This document shows, piece after piece, positions 1 to 17,621 of a stretch of 64,000 bases of DNA. The DNA is taken from assembly GCF_024679095.1 (NCBI RefSeq), contig NC_066516.1, positions 816,341 to 880,340 of the forward strand. The letters run 5' to 3'. A model generated the notes under the pieces. It ran no database searches. It saw only the letters and a list, made by a program, of their open reading frames with translations, and was not told the origin of the DNA. Origin of the DNA: Eriocheir sinensis. Lineage: Eukaryota > Arthropoda > Malacostraca > Decapoda > Varunidae. The translations under genes were made by a program, and so were the position numbers. Each line of letters begins with the position of its first letter. Positions within the stretch are counted from its first letter, which is position 1.

Positions 1-330
1 GTGTCCTATTACGTCTAGTTCTAGGTCTTAAATGTCCTCCAGGTATCAGGAATAACTTCAGAGAGAGAGAAGTAGGTCGTTCTCTCAATAGGCCCACGTT
101 TGGTTCCTGAGGCACGTTGTTTTCCCACTAACGTCAGGAAAAAAATGTCTTAGGCAAGTCAAGGAAGCTGCCTCGTACCATTTTTTCTCTTGTTTGACGA
201 TTTTAAAACAGCAAGTTTTGTTTCTTTCTTACCTCACTTCTACCCCCTACATCTTTTCTCCCTTTTCTCCATCCAGTGTTTTGCCCTCCTAGTGCCCTCC
301 AACATCCTTTCTCTGTCCTCTCGTCTTCCT
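1..330. other. unassigned sequence, no gene seen
   Basis: No coding region, RNA gene or clear repeat could be supported here. The last 140 bases are pyrimidine-rich on the + strand and lead into the poly(T) run that marks the 3' end of the LINE beginning at 331. The short open frames in this stretch overlap low-complexity sequence and have no recognisable domain. Confidence 0.5.
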
Positions 331-2540
331 TTTTTTTTTTTTTTTTTTTTACAGCACAGGAAACAACTCAAGGGCAACAAAAAGAAAGTGTAGAAAAAAA
401 GCCCGATAATCGTTGCTCCAAAAAGCAAAAAGTAAAGAGTGGCCAAAAGAGAGGTCAATTTCGGATGGAGAGGTGTCTTGATACACTCCCCTTGAAAGAG
501 GTCAAGTCATAGGGCCATAGACAGAAGGATATACAGACGAAAGAAGGCTATTCCAGAGTTTACCAGTGAAGGGGATGAAAGAATGGAGATGCTGGTTAAC
601 TCTTGCATAAGGGGCTTGGACAGTATAGGGATGAGCTAGAGTAGAACGTCGAATGCAGCGGGGCCGCGGAAGGGGGGAAGGCATGCACTTAGCAAGTTCA
701 AAAGAGCAGTCAGCATGAAAGTATCGATAGAAGATAGAAAGAGATGCAACACTGCGGCTGAATTTAAGAGGTAGAAGACCGTCAGAAAGAGGAGGGGAGC
801 TGATGAGACGAAGAGCCTTAGACTCCACTCTGTCCAAGAGAACTGTGTGAGTGGAGCCCTCCCACATGTGCGGTGCATATTCCATACGAGGGCGTACAAG
901 GCCCCTATAAATGGAAAGCATCTGTGCATGGGAGAAGAACTGGCGGAGACGATACAGAACGCCCAACCTCGAGGAAACTGATTTAGTAAGAGAGGAGATG
1001 TGAAGCTTCCAGTTGAGATTTTGAGTTAAGATTAGGCCGAGGTTGTTTAATGTAGAAGGTGACAGCTGAGTATTGTCGAGGAATAGGGAATAGGTGTTTG
1101 GAAGATTTTGTCGAGTTGATAGGTGGAGAAATATGTTTTTTCAGGCATTGAAGGACACAAGGTTCCTCTCACCCCAATCGGAAATAAGAACAAGGCCTGA
1201 GGTAAAGCTTTCTGCAGCCTTCTTGTAATTCTTGTTGTGAGGGTCTTCCGTTGAAAGAATTTGAATAATGCAGAGTAGAGTCATCAGTGTATGAGTGGAT
1301 AGGACAGTTTGTTATAGAAAGGAGATCAGTGATGAATAACAGGAAGAGAGTGTGTGATAGGACAACCCCTTATGGGACACCACTGTTGATAGGTTTAGGG
1401 GAAGAACAGTGACCGTCTACCAGAGCAGAGATAGAACGGCCGGAAAGGAAACTGGAGATAAAGGAGCAGAGAGAAGGATAGAATCTGTAGGAGAGTAGTT
1501 TAGAAAGCAAGTCGTTGTGCCAGACTCTATCGAAAGCTTTCGATATGTCTAGCGCAACTGAGAAAATTTCACCGAAACGGTTAAAAGAGGATGACCAGGA
1601 GTCAGTTAAGAGAGTAAGAAGATCGCCATTAGAACGCCCCTTGCTTAACCCATGATGGTGATCAGATAGAAGGTCAGAAGTGAAGAGATGGTTTTGAATC
1701 TTCCGGTTAAGGATTGATTCAAAAGCTTTAGATAGACAGGAAAGTAAAGCTATAGGGCGGTAGTTTGAGGGATTGGAACGGTCACCCTTCTTAGGCACAG
1801 GTTGTATGAAGACGTACTTCCAGCAGGAAGGAAAGGTAGATGTTGAAAGGCAGAGACGAAAGAGTTTGAGCAGGCAGGGTGTCAGCACGGAAGCACAGTT
1901 ATTAAGGACAATAGGAGGCACTCCATCAGGCCCATAAGCCTTCTGAGAGTTGAGGGCAGAGAGGGCATAGAAAACATTCTTAAGAATCTTAATAACAGGC
2001 ATAGTGGAGTCACAGTGGGGATGAGTTGGAGGAATATGCCCAGAATCGTCCAGAGTGGAGTTTTCACAGAAAATTTGAGAGAAGAGTTCAGCCTTGGAGA
2101 TAGACGAGACGGCGGTGCTGCCGTCAGGGTTAAGGAGAGGAGGAAAAGATGAAGAAGTGAAATTGGAGATATTTTTGGTTAGTTGCCGGAAGTCTCGGGA
2201 AAAATTAGAAAAAGCAAGGTTGCGGCATTTTCTATTGATGAAAAAGTTTTTGGTAAATCGGAGAATAAATCTGGCACGATTCCGGGCGAAAATGTAAAGA
2301 TCATGATTAGCAGGAGTGCGAAGGCTCTGGTATCTTTTGTGAGCTGCTTCTCTATCTTTGATAGCACGAGAGCAAGCGTGATTGAAACAAAGTTTCTTAG
2401 CATGAGGAGTAGAGAAAGTACCTGGAATGTGTGCCTCCATTCCAGAGACAATCACCTCTGTGATGCGCTGGGCACACACAGAAGGGTCTCCTGGAAGCAG
2501 TAATCATTCCACGGGAAATCGGAGAAGTACATCCCCAGGG
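331..2540 (-). mobile_element. Jockey-like non-LTR retrotransposon, copy A, 5'-truncated
   Basis: The minus strand reads as the reverse transcriptase half of a LINE present in several copies in this window. The upstream frame (about 2479 to 1370) holds the RT N-terminal part with the [12 protein letters not shown] motif and ends at INSGVP. The downstream frame (966 to 502) holds the C-terminal region with GLVRPRMEYAPHMWEGSTH. Between them the frame is broken and the catalytic YADD box reads YTDD, so the enzyme is dead. The poly(A) tail appears as poly(T) at 331-350 on the + strand. Homology with the fullest copy (46.2-49.8 kb) stops near 2540, so the endonuclease domain is missing, as expected for 5' truncation during target-primed reverse transcription. 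Clade placement is tentative. Confidence 0.85.
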
Positions 2541-2844
2541 AGTTGGTAGGAAGACACCTACTTTCCACTCCTTTCTCTCGACGAGCAGTCTTCCTGTCTG
2601 CAGTCATTCTTGACTCTCTCTTATCGCTTCTTCTCGCACATCTGCCGCCAGTTCTAAATGTCTTTCTCGTTTTCTATGTCAGTTTTGTCTCTTTTCCTCA
2701 GTCTTTCTAAATATCTGCTCTTGTGCTCCGCCTACCTCACTCCCCAGTTCCTTGCCTCCCTTCCTCCCGTTCTTTCTTCTTGTTTGCTTGCTCACTCGCC
2801 GATTTTCTCACACTTCCTTTATCCCCATCTTTGCTACTCCTACT

Positions 2845-2960
<116 letters not shown>

Positions 2961-3520
2961 CGGTTTGTTTATTTTTCTTGTCTTGATTTCCTTTCCTGAC
3001 GTTTTTCCTCCCCGTCCTCCCTCTCCATCTCTCCTTATTTGCGGTTTCCCCTACTTGCCTATCTACTTCCATGCCTTCCGCTTCACAGTGTAATCCCCAT
3101 TTACGTAATACCTGTCTGCTCGTCTTCTTACCTACATGTCGTCCATCTTACCTGACTCCCTACCAGCTTGCCTGCCTTCATTTTCTATTGTCTGATTGCC
3201 TGCATGCCTGCTTTCGTTTTTACCTATTACATGCTTGTTTGTCTGTATTTGTCTAATATTTGTCTTTTGCCTACCTGCCGACTTACCTACTTGCTTGCCT
3301 GCCGGCCTGTTTGTCTGCTTTAATGCTTGCATATGAGCCATGCCATAAGAGCGGTCACTCACTTCAAGGTAGTCAGGCAAGGCAACTTCATAATTGCATT
3401 GAAAAAAAGTGAAAGTTGCCCGACGAAGCCGACAGAGCGTGGGTTGCTTCTGCAACCTAGCGTAGGGACGGCCGTGTGGCGCTTAGTGGGATGACTGTGC
3501 GACATCCTAGAGCAGGGGGG

Positions 3521-3523
<3 letters not shown>

Positions 3524-3571
<48 letters not shown>
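3524..3571. repeat. (GA)n microsatellite, about 48 bp
   Basis: A pure GA run, opposite in strand sense to the neighbouring CT runs. With the (CT)n 100 bp downstream it forms a potential CT/GA inverted pair. Confidence 0.97.
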
Positions 3572-3574
<3 letters not shown>

Positions 3575-3663
3575 ATAACAAGGATGGCCGTGGTTGAATA
3601 CTTTCCAAGCACACCAACATAAGTAGCACAGAAGTCCGACCTCTCATAAACCTGGAAAACTAC

Positions 3664-3882
<219 letters not shown>

Positions 3883-4639
3883 GGGGTTCGAAAGGTCGCG
3901 TCTCACGTGACCTCCGTGGCATTTATATCGACAATTCGCTGCGTAACTCCATAGACCAGGAACACCGACCCTTATTTCGGAGGAGTGTGAAGAGCCCTGC
4001 TGGTCCACGTATGTACACCGTGCTTGAAATCTATGATGCTCAGCGAGATTCTAATCCGTTGACGCTATGCCCCCCTTTCCTTCCCCCTACCAAATGGTAT
4101 CTCAGTATTTACTGGTACGTGATTGCGCTCATAACTAAACACAGCTACCCTACCGCTTGACGAGCGCTACTGCTTGTTGCTGCGGCACAGGCATCTTGCA
4201 CAGCATTTTGGGGGGCTGCGTAGGTCCACTGCTTGGAAATGTGTGGCACAATAACCGCTCCGGTAAAACTGCGCTTGGAAGCAGGGTTATTCGTCGTGAT
4301 GGACGAAAACATAAAAAGTGCATTTCGCTAATTACGGTGTCATTACGCTGAAGTGAACCTTTATTTAGTAATGACATTGGTGTGTCTGTGTTGCTCAGGG
4401 CCAGGGCTGTGATGACGCAGTGGTGGTGGTGGTGGTGGTGGCGGGCTGGCTCGTTCCCCGTCCCACAAGCACTGGGGAGTAGCAAGCAGTCAAGCCACGC
4501 CCACCCCGTGACGTCATTCCCGTTCGTACCCCAAGTTTTATTCCTTTGAACGCGAAGGGAGTTAGGAGCTGCACCCCCCTGCCAGGCGCCACTAAATATG
4601 AACCCCCCCCCAAAAAAAATAAGCTGGACTTTGCCTTAA

Positions 4640-4749
<110 letters not shown>

Positions 4750-5427
4750 GCGCGGATGCTTATGTTATGTTGCATTTTTGTGGCATCACCGTGGCAGCAT
4801 CATCACCCTCTCGCCAACGTGACTAGAGGGTTAATGTTTCTTAATTCCTCTGTGGCCTACTTTCTGATCTATTTATGTGTCACATGCACCACCCCTGGCC
4901 CCGCCCACCCGCTAGCCGCTAGCACGGATTGCAGTAGCAGAAGCCATTCAGTGCTAAATGTCTAGAGTGAAGGCTGATTGTTTATAACATCGGAGAGATC
5001 AGCTTTACGCAGGTCGACAATCGCGTGTTTGGTGTCCTCTAGGCTGTGTGGCTCCAGACATCATGACGCGTAGACTCGCTCCTACTCGTTGATCCTTACA
5101 AACAAAAAAGATATGTTAGCGGGGAAGTCACGGTATTTTCTTTGCTTGAGTTATAGGGACTGGATTTTAAAGCCATGTGCAATAAGAGGCGGATGAACGA
5201 CCAAGGAAGATAGGAAGAAAATGTTGTAATTTGCAAAGAATTCCTCTTCCTCGCCGTCCGTCTCCAGTCTGCGTCGCGTCCTTTCTCATGTCCTGTTGCT
5301 TGACTCAGCTCACCCCAACTGCTGAAACGCCTCTTATAGTCCACTTTGTTAAACAACAGATCCTTCACGCCCTCATTACTACCACCACTACCATCAAGAA
5401 TAACATCAACACCACCTCTCACGTAGG

Positions 5428-7384
<1,957 letters not shown>

Positions 7385-7615
7385 GTATGCTTCCAGCCAA
7401 CGTCAATCTCTGGTTTCTGCGACTCCGCGGGATTCCTTCAAGGGCTGTTGGTTTATTGACTGGCCTACACTCGGGGACGAAGAATGCTGTTAAGTGTGGG
7501 GAAAGGGGGTGCGTCCAGCTTCTTTCCCATGTATGCGGGAGTGAGACAGTGCTATGAGTATGTCCTCGCCCCTTCGCTTTTCAGCATTTGTTATGACTGG
7601 GTACTAGGCAGAGTC
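7385..7615 (+). pseudogene. RTE-like reverse transcriptase fragment
   Basis: Two overlapping frames together read as the middle of a LINE reverse transcriptase: LRGIPSRAVGLLTGLHSG in one frame, then GGASSFFPMYAGVRQ followed by VLAPSLFSICYDWVLGRV in another. The same residues recur on the minus strand near 25.8-26.0 kb, which supports a shared LINE family. The switch of frame near 7480-7500 and the truncation on both sides show that it is dead. It stops about 35 bp before the left end of the large palindrome at 7651. Confidence 0.65.
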
Positions 7616-7650
7616 CGTATGTTCAAAACTTTAGTCCCGTTCGTAGCTAT

Positions 7651-9832
<2,182 letters not shown>

Positions 9833-9984
9833 TTTTTTTTATAGTTCCTCAGCTGTGGTCACAATGGCTGCCGACAGTGGTGTTCAGAACATTGTGGGTG
9901 GCATGTTATGACGTCAGCGGGACTATCTATCTCTGGTCGCAACTCTGCGACTGGTGTGGTAGACCCCGGTCTGTCTAGCAAAGT

Positions 9985-10706
9985 TGTGTGTGGAGCCCCC
10001 CACACACATGAGATGCATACTACATACGAGAGCGGACAAGGCCGCTGTATATGTAAAACATCTGTGAAGGGGAAAAAAATTGGGAGAGATGATACAAAGC
10101 GCCTAACCTCGAGGAAGCTGATAACGAAAGATGAAATATGAAGTTTCCAGTTAAGATTTTTAATTAAGAACAGACTGAGAATGTTTATTGTAGAAGAAGG
10201 TGACAACTGTGTGTAATCGAAGAATAGGAGATGTGTGTTTGGAAGATTGTGTCGAGTTGACAGGTGGAAATATTGAAAGCCACCAAGTTCCTCCTGCCCC
10301 ATTTGGAGATGATAGTAAGCTCTGAGGCTAAACGTTCTGCAGCGTCCAGCCTAGAATCATGTAATTCCTGTAGGGATGGTCTTGTCAAAGGATGTTCAGT
10401 AATGCAGAGTAAAGTCATCCAGCAAATGAGTGGATAGGACAGTTTATTTTGGAAAGATCAGTGAATAACCGAAAGAAAGTGGGGAATAGAATAGAGCCTT
10501 GCGGGACACCACTGTTAATAGGGTAGATCAGCCAGAAAGGAAACTGGAGATAAAAGTACAGAAGAATAAAATTCGTAAGGGGGCAGTTTAGAAAGCAAAG
10601 ATTTGTGCCAGACTGTCAAAAGCTTTCGAGTTGTCTAATAAGGCAGCAATAAAAGTTTCGCGGAAACTGGCAAAATAGAATGACGAGGACAGGAGTCACT
10701 TAGGAA
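9985..10706 (-). mobile_element. Jockey-like LINE, copy E, degenerate fragment
   Basis: The minus strand aligns with the RT C-terminal half of copies A and C: fragments equivalent to STRHNLPNTHLLFFDYTQLS, LNWKLHISS and a broken GLVRPRMEYASHV region. There are several frameshifts and internal deletions and no poly(A) tail, so this is an old, doubly truncated copy. Confidence 0.75.
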
Positions 10707-10979
10707 GGTCTCTTCGTCTCAGAGAGCCCAGCATGTACAAATTGATCGATAGTTATTTTGTAATTTTGCTGGACATGAATTTCTTTTATATCTTTAGTGA
10801 TTCATTTCTCCTGTAATGTTGTTGAATAAGAATTCTAAATAAGCGGTGATATGAGACTTGCCGTGCCACACACGAGAAATAGGAACATAATTAATACCTG
10901 GAAAAAGTGCAGCATACTTATCCTATTCCTGGCATGGAATACCGCCCTCGACGCAGAACCCTATCATGACCTGCTTCGC

Positions 10980-11131
<152 letters not shown>

Positions 11132-11647
11132 AATAGATGGATGGAGGGATGATTGACTGATTGATAGATTAAGGGCCACAGATTACAGTTCAGGTATACA
11201 GGATACAAATAATATTTTTCAGATATGGTATGGTACGTAACAGAAGTATTGGCAGTTATAGTGAATAAAGAATATAAACATATTAGCAGTCATTGAGCAA
11301 AAGGCTTCCTCATATACTAGTTCATATTCTAGTAAACGTGATGAAAGCAAGATGTCTCATACTACCATCTTAGTGTGCAGCGGAATCTTTTCATCTGGGG
11401 CGCATGAGGAGTAAATGTTAGACCTACAGAACGCAAGACCTTAGTATATTTTCATAATATTTTCAAGAAACAGTGATAACGGATTTTGCATTGGCGCGTT
11501 CACATCAGAGTCTTCGTCATTTACTTAAATTGTACAACCTCCAACAGTACATTTCTTTCGTTTTTTTTTTCGTCACATATCTTACTCATATTTTTTTTTC
11601 CGTTCACCACAATTCACAAAAAAAATTAGTCTTTCTGTTGTTCTTTA

Positions 11648-12634
11648 CTGATCTCTTCAAAACAAGCTGTTCTGCCCGCTCCTGCTCCGATGACTATTCT
11701 GCACTACTCAGCACCCTCCAGAAGACTCTCCCAGTTCTGCTCCTTTGCTGGACGCTGCAGTAGCTTCTGGCCTTGCTATCATTTCTGAAGGAAGCAGAAG
11801 GAACTTACTCTTCTTTAGTGCCTCAAAAACTAAATTTCTCCACCTGTCAACTCGATACAATCATCCAAACACCTATCCCCATTCTTCAACGACAATCAGC
11901 TGTCTCATTCTACACTAAACATTGTCAGCTTGTCCACAACTCAAAGTCTGAACCTAAAACTTCATCAATAACTTTTGCAAAATCAGCTTTTTCGAGGTTA
12001 GGCGTTGTGTCGTCTACTACACCTTATATTTTTCCCACACGCCACAAGGGCCTTGTCCGCCCTCGTATGGAGTATGCGTCTCATGTGTGCGTGGGGTTCT
12101 TACCTTCCTAACTTTTATCGATATTTTCGTGCTGACTGCTCTTCTGAACTTGCTAACTGCATAATCCCCACGCCTCCCGAGGCCCCACTGAATTCTACTT
12201 TTTACTTTCGCTCATTTTAATACAAATCATTTTTGCAATGTTAACATTAGGTATCTCTTTCATTCCTTTTGTTGATGGCGCCACTATAAACACTTGCCTG
12301 CTCCATAATGGGATGGGGATGATCATCAAGCCCCACCATGAAAGTCTACCGGCGCCATATTCAAAACATAAAAATAAAAATTAAATCCTTTTGTTGATAA
12401 ACCTCGAAACAGCCTTACTTCGTCTGTATTTCCTCTTGTTTAGGGCTTAAACTCTCTCCAGAGGGAAGTTTCAAGACACCTCTCCTAATGACTCTGGCCT
12501 CTCTATTTCGAACACTGCAAATGAACACCGTTACTACGGGAGCAGCACCAGTGCGGGCTCTTTTGCTTCGTCTTTTTTTTTTTTTTTTTTTTTTTTTGCG
12601 CCCATGGGCTCCCTCCTTTTCCGTTAAAAAAAAA
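11648..12634 (+). mobile_element. Jockey-like LINE, copy F, degenerate 3' part
   Basis: This + strand copy covers the region after the RT catalytic box to the 3' end. Recognisable pieces are LNFSTCQLDTIIQTPIP, KGLVRPRMEYASHV and FYRYFRADCSSELANC, in different frames. A SINE fragment at 12277-12385 interrupts it. Beyond the SINE the 3' untranslated region continues, including a GCGGGCT motif shared with other copies and T/A runs near 12576-12640. It cannot encode protein. Confidence 0.75.
12277..12385 (+). mobile_element. tRNA-derived SINE family S1, 5'-truncated
   Basis: Carries the 3' half of SINE family S1 (GGCGCCACTATAAACACTTG and later CTACCGGCGCCATA) and ends in an A-rich tail. It is flanked by perfect 13-bp target-site duplications, TCCTTTTGTTGAT, at 12264-12276 and 12386-12398. 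The duplication lies within LINE copy F, so this SINE inserted after that LINE. Confidence 0.88.
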
Positions 12635-12752
12635 AGTTGTCATATGCATTGTGACCTCTGAACTTATGGCATGGCCGTCAATACTTTTTTCCTATTATTT
12701 TTACTCACATCCTCTTTTTAATAAGGGATTTACTTTCATCACAGTTAGTCAT

Positions 12753-12755
<3 letters not shown>

Positions 12756-12851
<96 letters not shown>

Positions 12852-13207
12852 CAACTTTGTAAACTTGGCTTGGAGGCTTTGTATTGCGCATCTACACATT
12901 TCTTCTCCTCCCCCCCGCGCCCTTTCCTCGACCAGTTTTTCCCTCCTCCTCCTCCTCCTCCTCCTCTTCCTCCTCCTCCTCCTCGTGCTCCTCCTCCTTC
13001 TCTATTTGAGTTATTTCAGGCCAGGAAAGGACCCCTGGTGCTCAAGGAATCATGAGCTATTCACGACGGTCAATCTAACTCATTACTCAACAACCATCGC
13101 TTAATCACTCCTCCAATTTATCCCATGTTCCTCCTTCACTCAGGTAAGAATCTCCCCTCCTCCTCCTCCTCCTCCTCCTCCCCCTCCTCCTCCTCCTCCT
13201 CCTCCTC

Positions 13208-13283
<76 letters not shown>

Positions 13284-13384
13284 CTCGTCGTCTTCACACT
13301 ATTCTCCCCATTTTGTGTATCATCATCATCATCATCATCATCATCATCGTTGTTACTCTCTCTCTCTCTCTCTCTCTTCTCTTC

Positions 13385-13456
<72 letters not shown>

Positions 13457-13472
13457 ATACCTTTAATTGCCT

Positions 13473-13540
<68 letters not shown>

Positions 13541-13754
13541 TTACCAAGATAATTCAGTAATTGAAAGGCTCATGATAAAACCGGTTCTCCTCATTTTCTT
13601 CACTTATATATTTGAGCAAAACTAAATACCTAATTAGTCTTAATGTGAGGCAAAATTACATTTTTTTCAATGGAAAGCATCACTGGAAACTTCATTAGCC
13701 TATCTGATACGCTGCGGCACTGTGACCATGCCGGCGTCCATGACCTGCTTGCCT

Positions 13755-13795
<41 letters not shown>
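12756..13795. repeat. cluster of TG, GA, CTC, CT, CAT and CA microsatellites
   Basis: Successive simple repeats: (TG)n 12756-12796 joined to (GA)n to 12849; (CTC)n about 12945-12993; (CTC)n 13158-13212 joined to (CT)n to 13277; (CAT)n 13320-13348; (CT)n 13357-13377 and 13390-13451; (GT)n then (GA)n 13473-13538; (CA)n 13757-13795. No gene lies between them. Confidence 0.95.
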
Positions 13796-13796
<1 letters not shown>

Positions 13797-14267
13797 GGGA
13801 TCCCTCTTTCAAACCCTTCTTGTCTCATCAATATGAATGAACATTTCCCATGTATTTATGTGGCGTGTTAGAAGTGTCGTCGGAAAAAAAAGAAAAAAAA
13901 AGAAAAAAAAACGCTGGATGAGCAGTTGAACGTATTGGTTGACATAATGTGGAATTGACGACTGACTCTAGAAGAACGTGTTGGCCAAGGCCAAGGAAGA
14001 GGTCTGTTTACTTCTCACTTAGTCAGTAGTATCGATTTCAGAAGCGGAGGTTGTCTCGTCATTGAAATAGAAAATTTGGTGAACTTTGAAATAGAGAACG
14101 TAAAAGGAGGAACTTTAACTTAGTTTTTTTTCGGGAATCAAAATCTTGTGCCCAAGGCTTGATTATACCTGTTGTAGATTTATGCTTCATTATTATACTG
14201 TGTAAATAAAAGATATATCAGTCTCTTGAGCGTCTGACCTTCAAGCACCAGGTCCTGGGATTTGCAT
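13796..14267. other. unassigned sequence
   Basis: No gene or repeat recognised, apart from a short A-rich run near 13887-13910. Confidence 0.5.
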
Positions 14268-14280
14268 GCACAGGGCAACA

Positions 14281-14371
<91 letters not shown>

Positions 14372-17300
14372 CCCGCTACTCGCCGCTCCCACAACAGAAA
14401 AAAGATAAGAGTAGCCAAAAGAGAGGTCAGTTTTGGATGGAGAGATGTCTTGATACACTCTACTTGAAAGAGGACAAGTCATAGGCAGGAGGAAATACAG
14501 ACAAAGGAAGGCGGTTCCAGATTTTCCCAGTGTAAGGGATGAAGGAGTTAAGATGCTGGTTAACTCTTGCATAAGGGGTTTGGACAGTATAGCGATGGGC
14601 TAGAGTGGACAGTCGAGTGCAGCGGGGCCGCGGAAGGGGGGGAGGCATGCAGTTAGCAAGTTCAGAAGAGCAGTCAACATGGAAATATCGATAGAAGATA
14701 GAAAGAGAGGCAACATGGCGGCAGAATTTAAGAGGTAGAAGACTATCAGTAAGAGGAGAGCTGATGAGACGAAGAGCCTTATTTGAATCCACTCTGTACA
14801 GGAGAGCTGTGTCAGTGGAGCCCCCACACACATGAGACGCATACTCCATACGAGGGCGGACAAGGCCCCTATAAATGAAAAGCATCTGTGCGGGGAAGAA
14901 AAACTGGCGGAGACGATACAGAACACCCAACCTCGAGGAAGCTGATTTAGTGAGAGGAGAGATATGAAGTTTCCAGTTGAGATTTTGAGCTAAGGATAGA
15001 CCAAGAATATTTAGTGATGAGTGTTATCGAAGAATAGGGGATAGGTGTTTGGAAGATTGTGTCGAGTTGATTGGTGGAGAAATTGGGGTTTTGAGGCATT
15101 GAAGGACACAAGGTTCCTTTTACCCCAATCGGAAATGATAGCAAGGGCTGAGATTAAGCGTTCTGCAGCCACCAGTCTGGAGTCATGTAATTCCTGTTGA
15201 GAGGGTCTTCTATTGAAAGAAGTTGAATAATGCAAAGTGGAGTCGTCAGCGTATGAGTGGATAGGACAGTTTGTTATTGAGAGAAGATCACTGATGAATA
15301 ACAGGAAGAGAGTGGGTGGTAGGACAGAGCCCTGTGGATCACCACTGTTAATAGGTTTAAGGGAAAAACAGTGACCGTCTACCACCGCAGATATAGAACG
15401 GCCGGAAAGGAAATTGGAGATAAAGGAACAGAGAGAGGGATAGAATCCGAAAGAGGGCAGTTTAGACAGCAAAGACTTGTGCCAGACTATATCGAAAACT
15501 TTCGATATGTCTAGCGCATCTGAAAAAGTTTCACCGAAACAGCTAAGAGAGAATGACCAAGAGTCAGTTAAGAGAGAGCAAGAAGATCGCCAATAGAGCG
15601 CCCCTTGCGGAATCCATACTGGCGATCAGATAGAAGGTCAGAAGTGGAAAGGTGCTTTTCAGTCTTCCGGTTAAGAATTGATTCAAAAGCTTTAGATAGA
15701 CAGGAAAGTAAAGCTATAGGGCGGTAGTTTGAAGGATTGCAGCGGTCACCCTGCACAGGCTGTATGAAGGCGTACTTCCAGCAGGAAGGAAAGGTAGACG
15801 TTGATAGGCAGAGGCGAAAGAGTTTGACCAGGCAGGGTGTCAGTACGGAGGCACAGTTTTTAAGGACAATAGGAGGCACTCCATCAGGTCCATAAGCCTT
15901 CTGAGAGTTGAGGCCAGAGAGGGCATGGAAAACATCGTTCTTAAGAATCTTAATAACAGGCATAAAGGAGTCAGAGGGGGGATGAGTAGGAGGAATATGC
16001 CCAGAATCGTCCAGAGTAGAGATTTTACAGAAAGTTTGAGAAAAGAGTTCACCCTTAGAGATAGATGAGACGGCGGTGCTGCCGTCTGGGTTAAGGAGTG
16101 GAGGGTTTTTGGCTAGAGGCCAGAAATCCCGGGAAGAATTAGAAAAAGCAAGTTTTTGACATTTTCTATTAATGAAAGATGTTTTGGTGAGTCGAAGAAT
16201 AGATTTGGCACGATTCCGGGCGGAAAAGTAAAAATCATGGTTAGCGGGAGTTTGAAGGCTCTGGTACCTTTTGTGAGCTGCCTCTCTATCTTTGACAGCA
16301 CGAGAACAAGCGTGATTAAACCAAGGCATTTTAACACGAGGCGTAGAGAAAGTACGTGGAATGTATGCCTCCATTCCAGAGACAATCACCTCTGTGATGC
16401 GCTGGGCACACACAGAGGGGTCTCGCTCCTGGAAGCAGATCATTCCACGGGAAATCGGAAAAGTACATCCTCAGATCGCCCCACCGAGCTGAAGCAAAAT
16501 GCCAGAAGCATCGCCTCTTCGATGGGTCTATAGGGTGTACAGGAGCGATAGGACAAAATAGAGAAATAAGGTTGTGATCGGAGGAGCCCAACGGAGAGAA
16601 CAGTTTGACAGAGTAAGCAGAAGGGTTCGAAATAAGGAAGAGGTCTAGTATGTTTGGCCGGTCTCCAAGACGGTCAGGGATACGTGTAGGGTGCTGAACC
16701 AACTACTCCAGCTTGTTGAGGAGAGCAAAGTTGTTGGCTTGTTCACCAGGCAGGTCAGTGAAAGAGGATGAAAGCCAAAGCTGGTGGTGAACATTGAAAT
16801 CTCCCAAGATGGAGATTTCAGCGAAGGGAGAGTTACTTTAGAGTTGAAGAAGTAAAAAAAAAGTACATAGTAGAGTTAGGTGAGAGATAAACAGCACAGA
16901 TGTACTTAGTAGTAAAATGACAATGAAGTCTTAGCCAGATGGTGAAAAATTCAGAAGTCAGGGTCGTGGGCACAAGAGCAAGTGATGTCGTTGCGCACGT
17001 AGACGCAACATCCAGCTTTGGATTGAAATTTATGATAGAGATAATAGGAGGGAACAGAGTAGAGATTGCTGTCAGTAGCCTCAGAAACCTGTGTTTCGGT
17101 GAGGAAGAGAAGGTGAGGTTTAGAGGAGGAGAGATGGTGTTCCACAGAATGAAAATTAGAACGAAGACCGCGAGTGTTGCAGAAATTAATAAGAAAGAGG
17201 TTCGAGGAGTTATCAAGACACCTCTCAAGTCGGCAGCCAGAAGGGGAGTCCTCCCTGGGTGAATTTGTGTGTGTGTCTCCCCCCCCCCCATAGGCGGGGA

Positions 17301-17411
17301 TTCTGAGGCAGTGTTATTGTGCACTATTTTGAATTTTGAATTTAGGGAAAGGTGTGTATGTTGTGTGAATGTAGTGTGGTGTGGATAGAGAGAGGATCTG
17401 TCTTTCGCAGG
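14268..17411 (-). mobile_element. Jockey-like LINE, copy B, nearly full length but broken
   Basis: Minus-strand copy containing the AP endonuclease (from about 17240 down to 16550, with [14 protein letters not shown] and [11 protein letters not shown]), the RT (16443 to about 15200, with NYRPIALLS, a GDPQGSVLPPTLFLL box and SYADDSTLHY) and the C-terminal region (14930-14460, GLVRPRMEYASHVCGGSTD). The frames do not join. The LDIS box is altered, and the region after QPV lacks the PKK of other copies. Its 5' leader matches the leader of the copy at 46.4 kb (about 30 bp before the first ATG). A (TA)n tract sits inside the 3' untranslated region. Confidence 0.88.
14285..14367. repeat. (TA)n microsatellite inside LINE 3' end
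   Basis: About 83 bp of TA between two blocks of LINE 3'-UTR sequence (CAGGGCAACAAAAA on one side, AAAGCCCGCTACTCG on the other). In copy A the equivalent place is a short A-rich stretch. Confidence 0.95.
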
Positions 17412-17534
17412 GTTGTTTTGATTTAAATCAATTGATTTAAATCAGTAAAAAAATCATGATTTAAATCAAAATTAGATAATCTATATTTAAAATGATTTTA
17501 AGTGTTATATCAAGAGTAAAATATCTAATGATTT

Positions 17535-17538
<4 letters not shown>
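17412..17538. mobile_element. fragment of a DNA element with CAGGGTTGTTTT end
   Basis: Begins with CAGGGTTGTTTTGATTTAAA and carries several copies of GATTTAAATC. The CAGGG start resembles hAT-type terminal repeats, but only one end is visible because the (TA)n tract follows. It abuts the 5' end of LINE copy B. Confidence 0.45.

Positions 17539-17613
<75 letters not shown>
17539..17613. repeat. (TA)n microsatellite
   Basis: About 75 bp of TA followed by the poly(T) that marks the tail of the SINE to the right. Confidence 0.96.
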
Positions 17614-17621
<8 letters not shown>

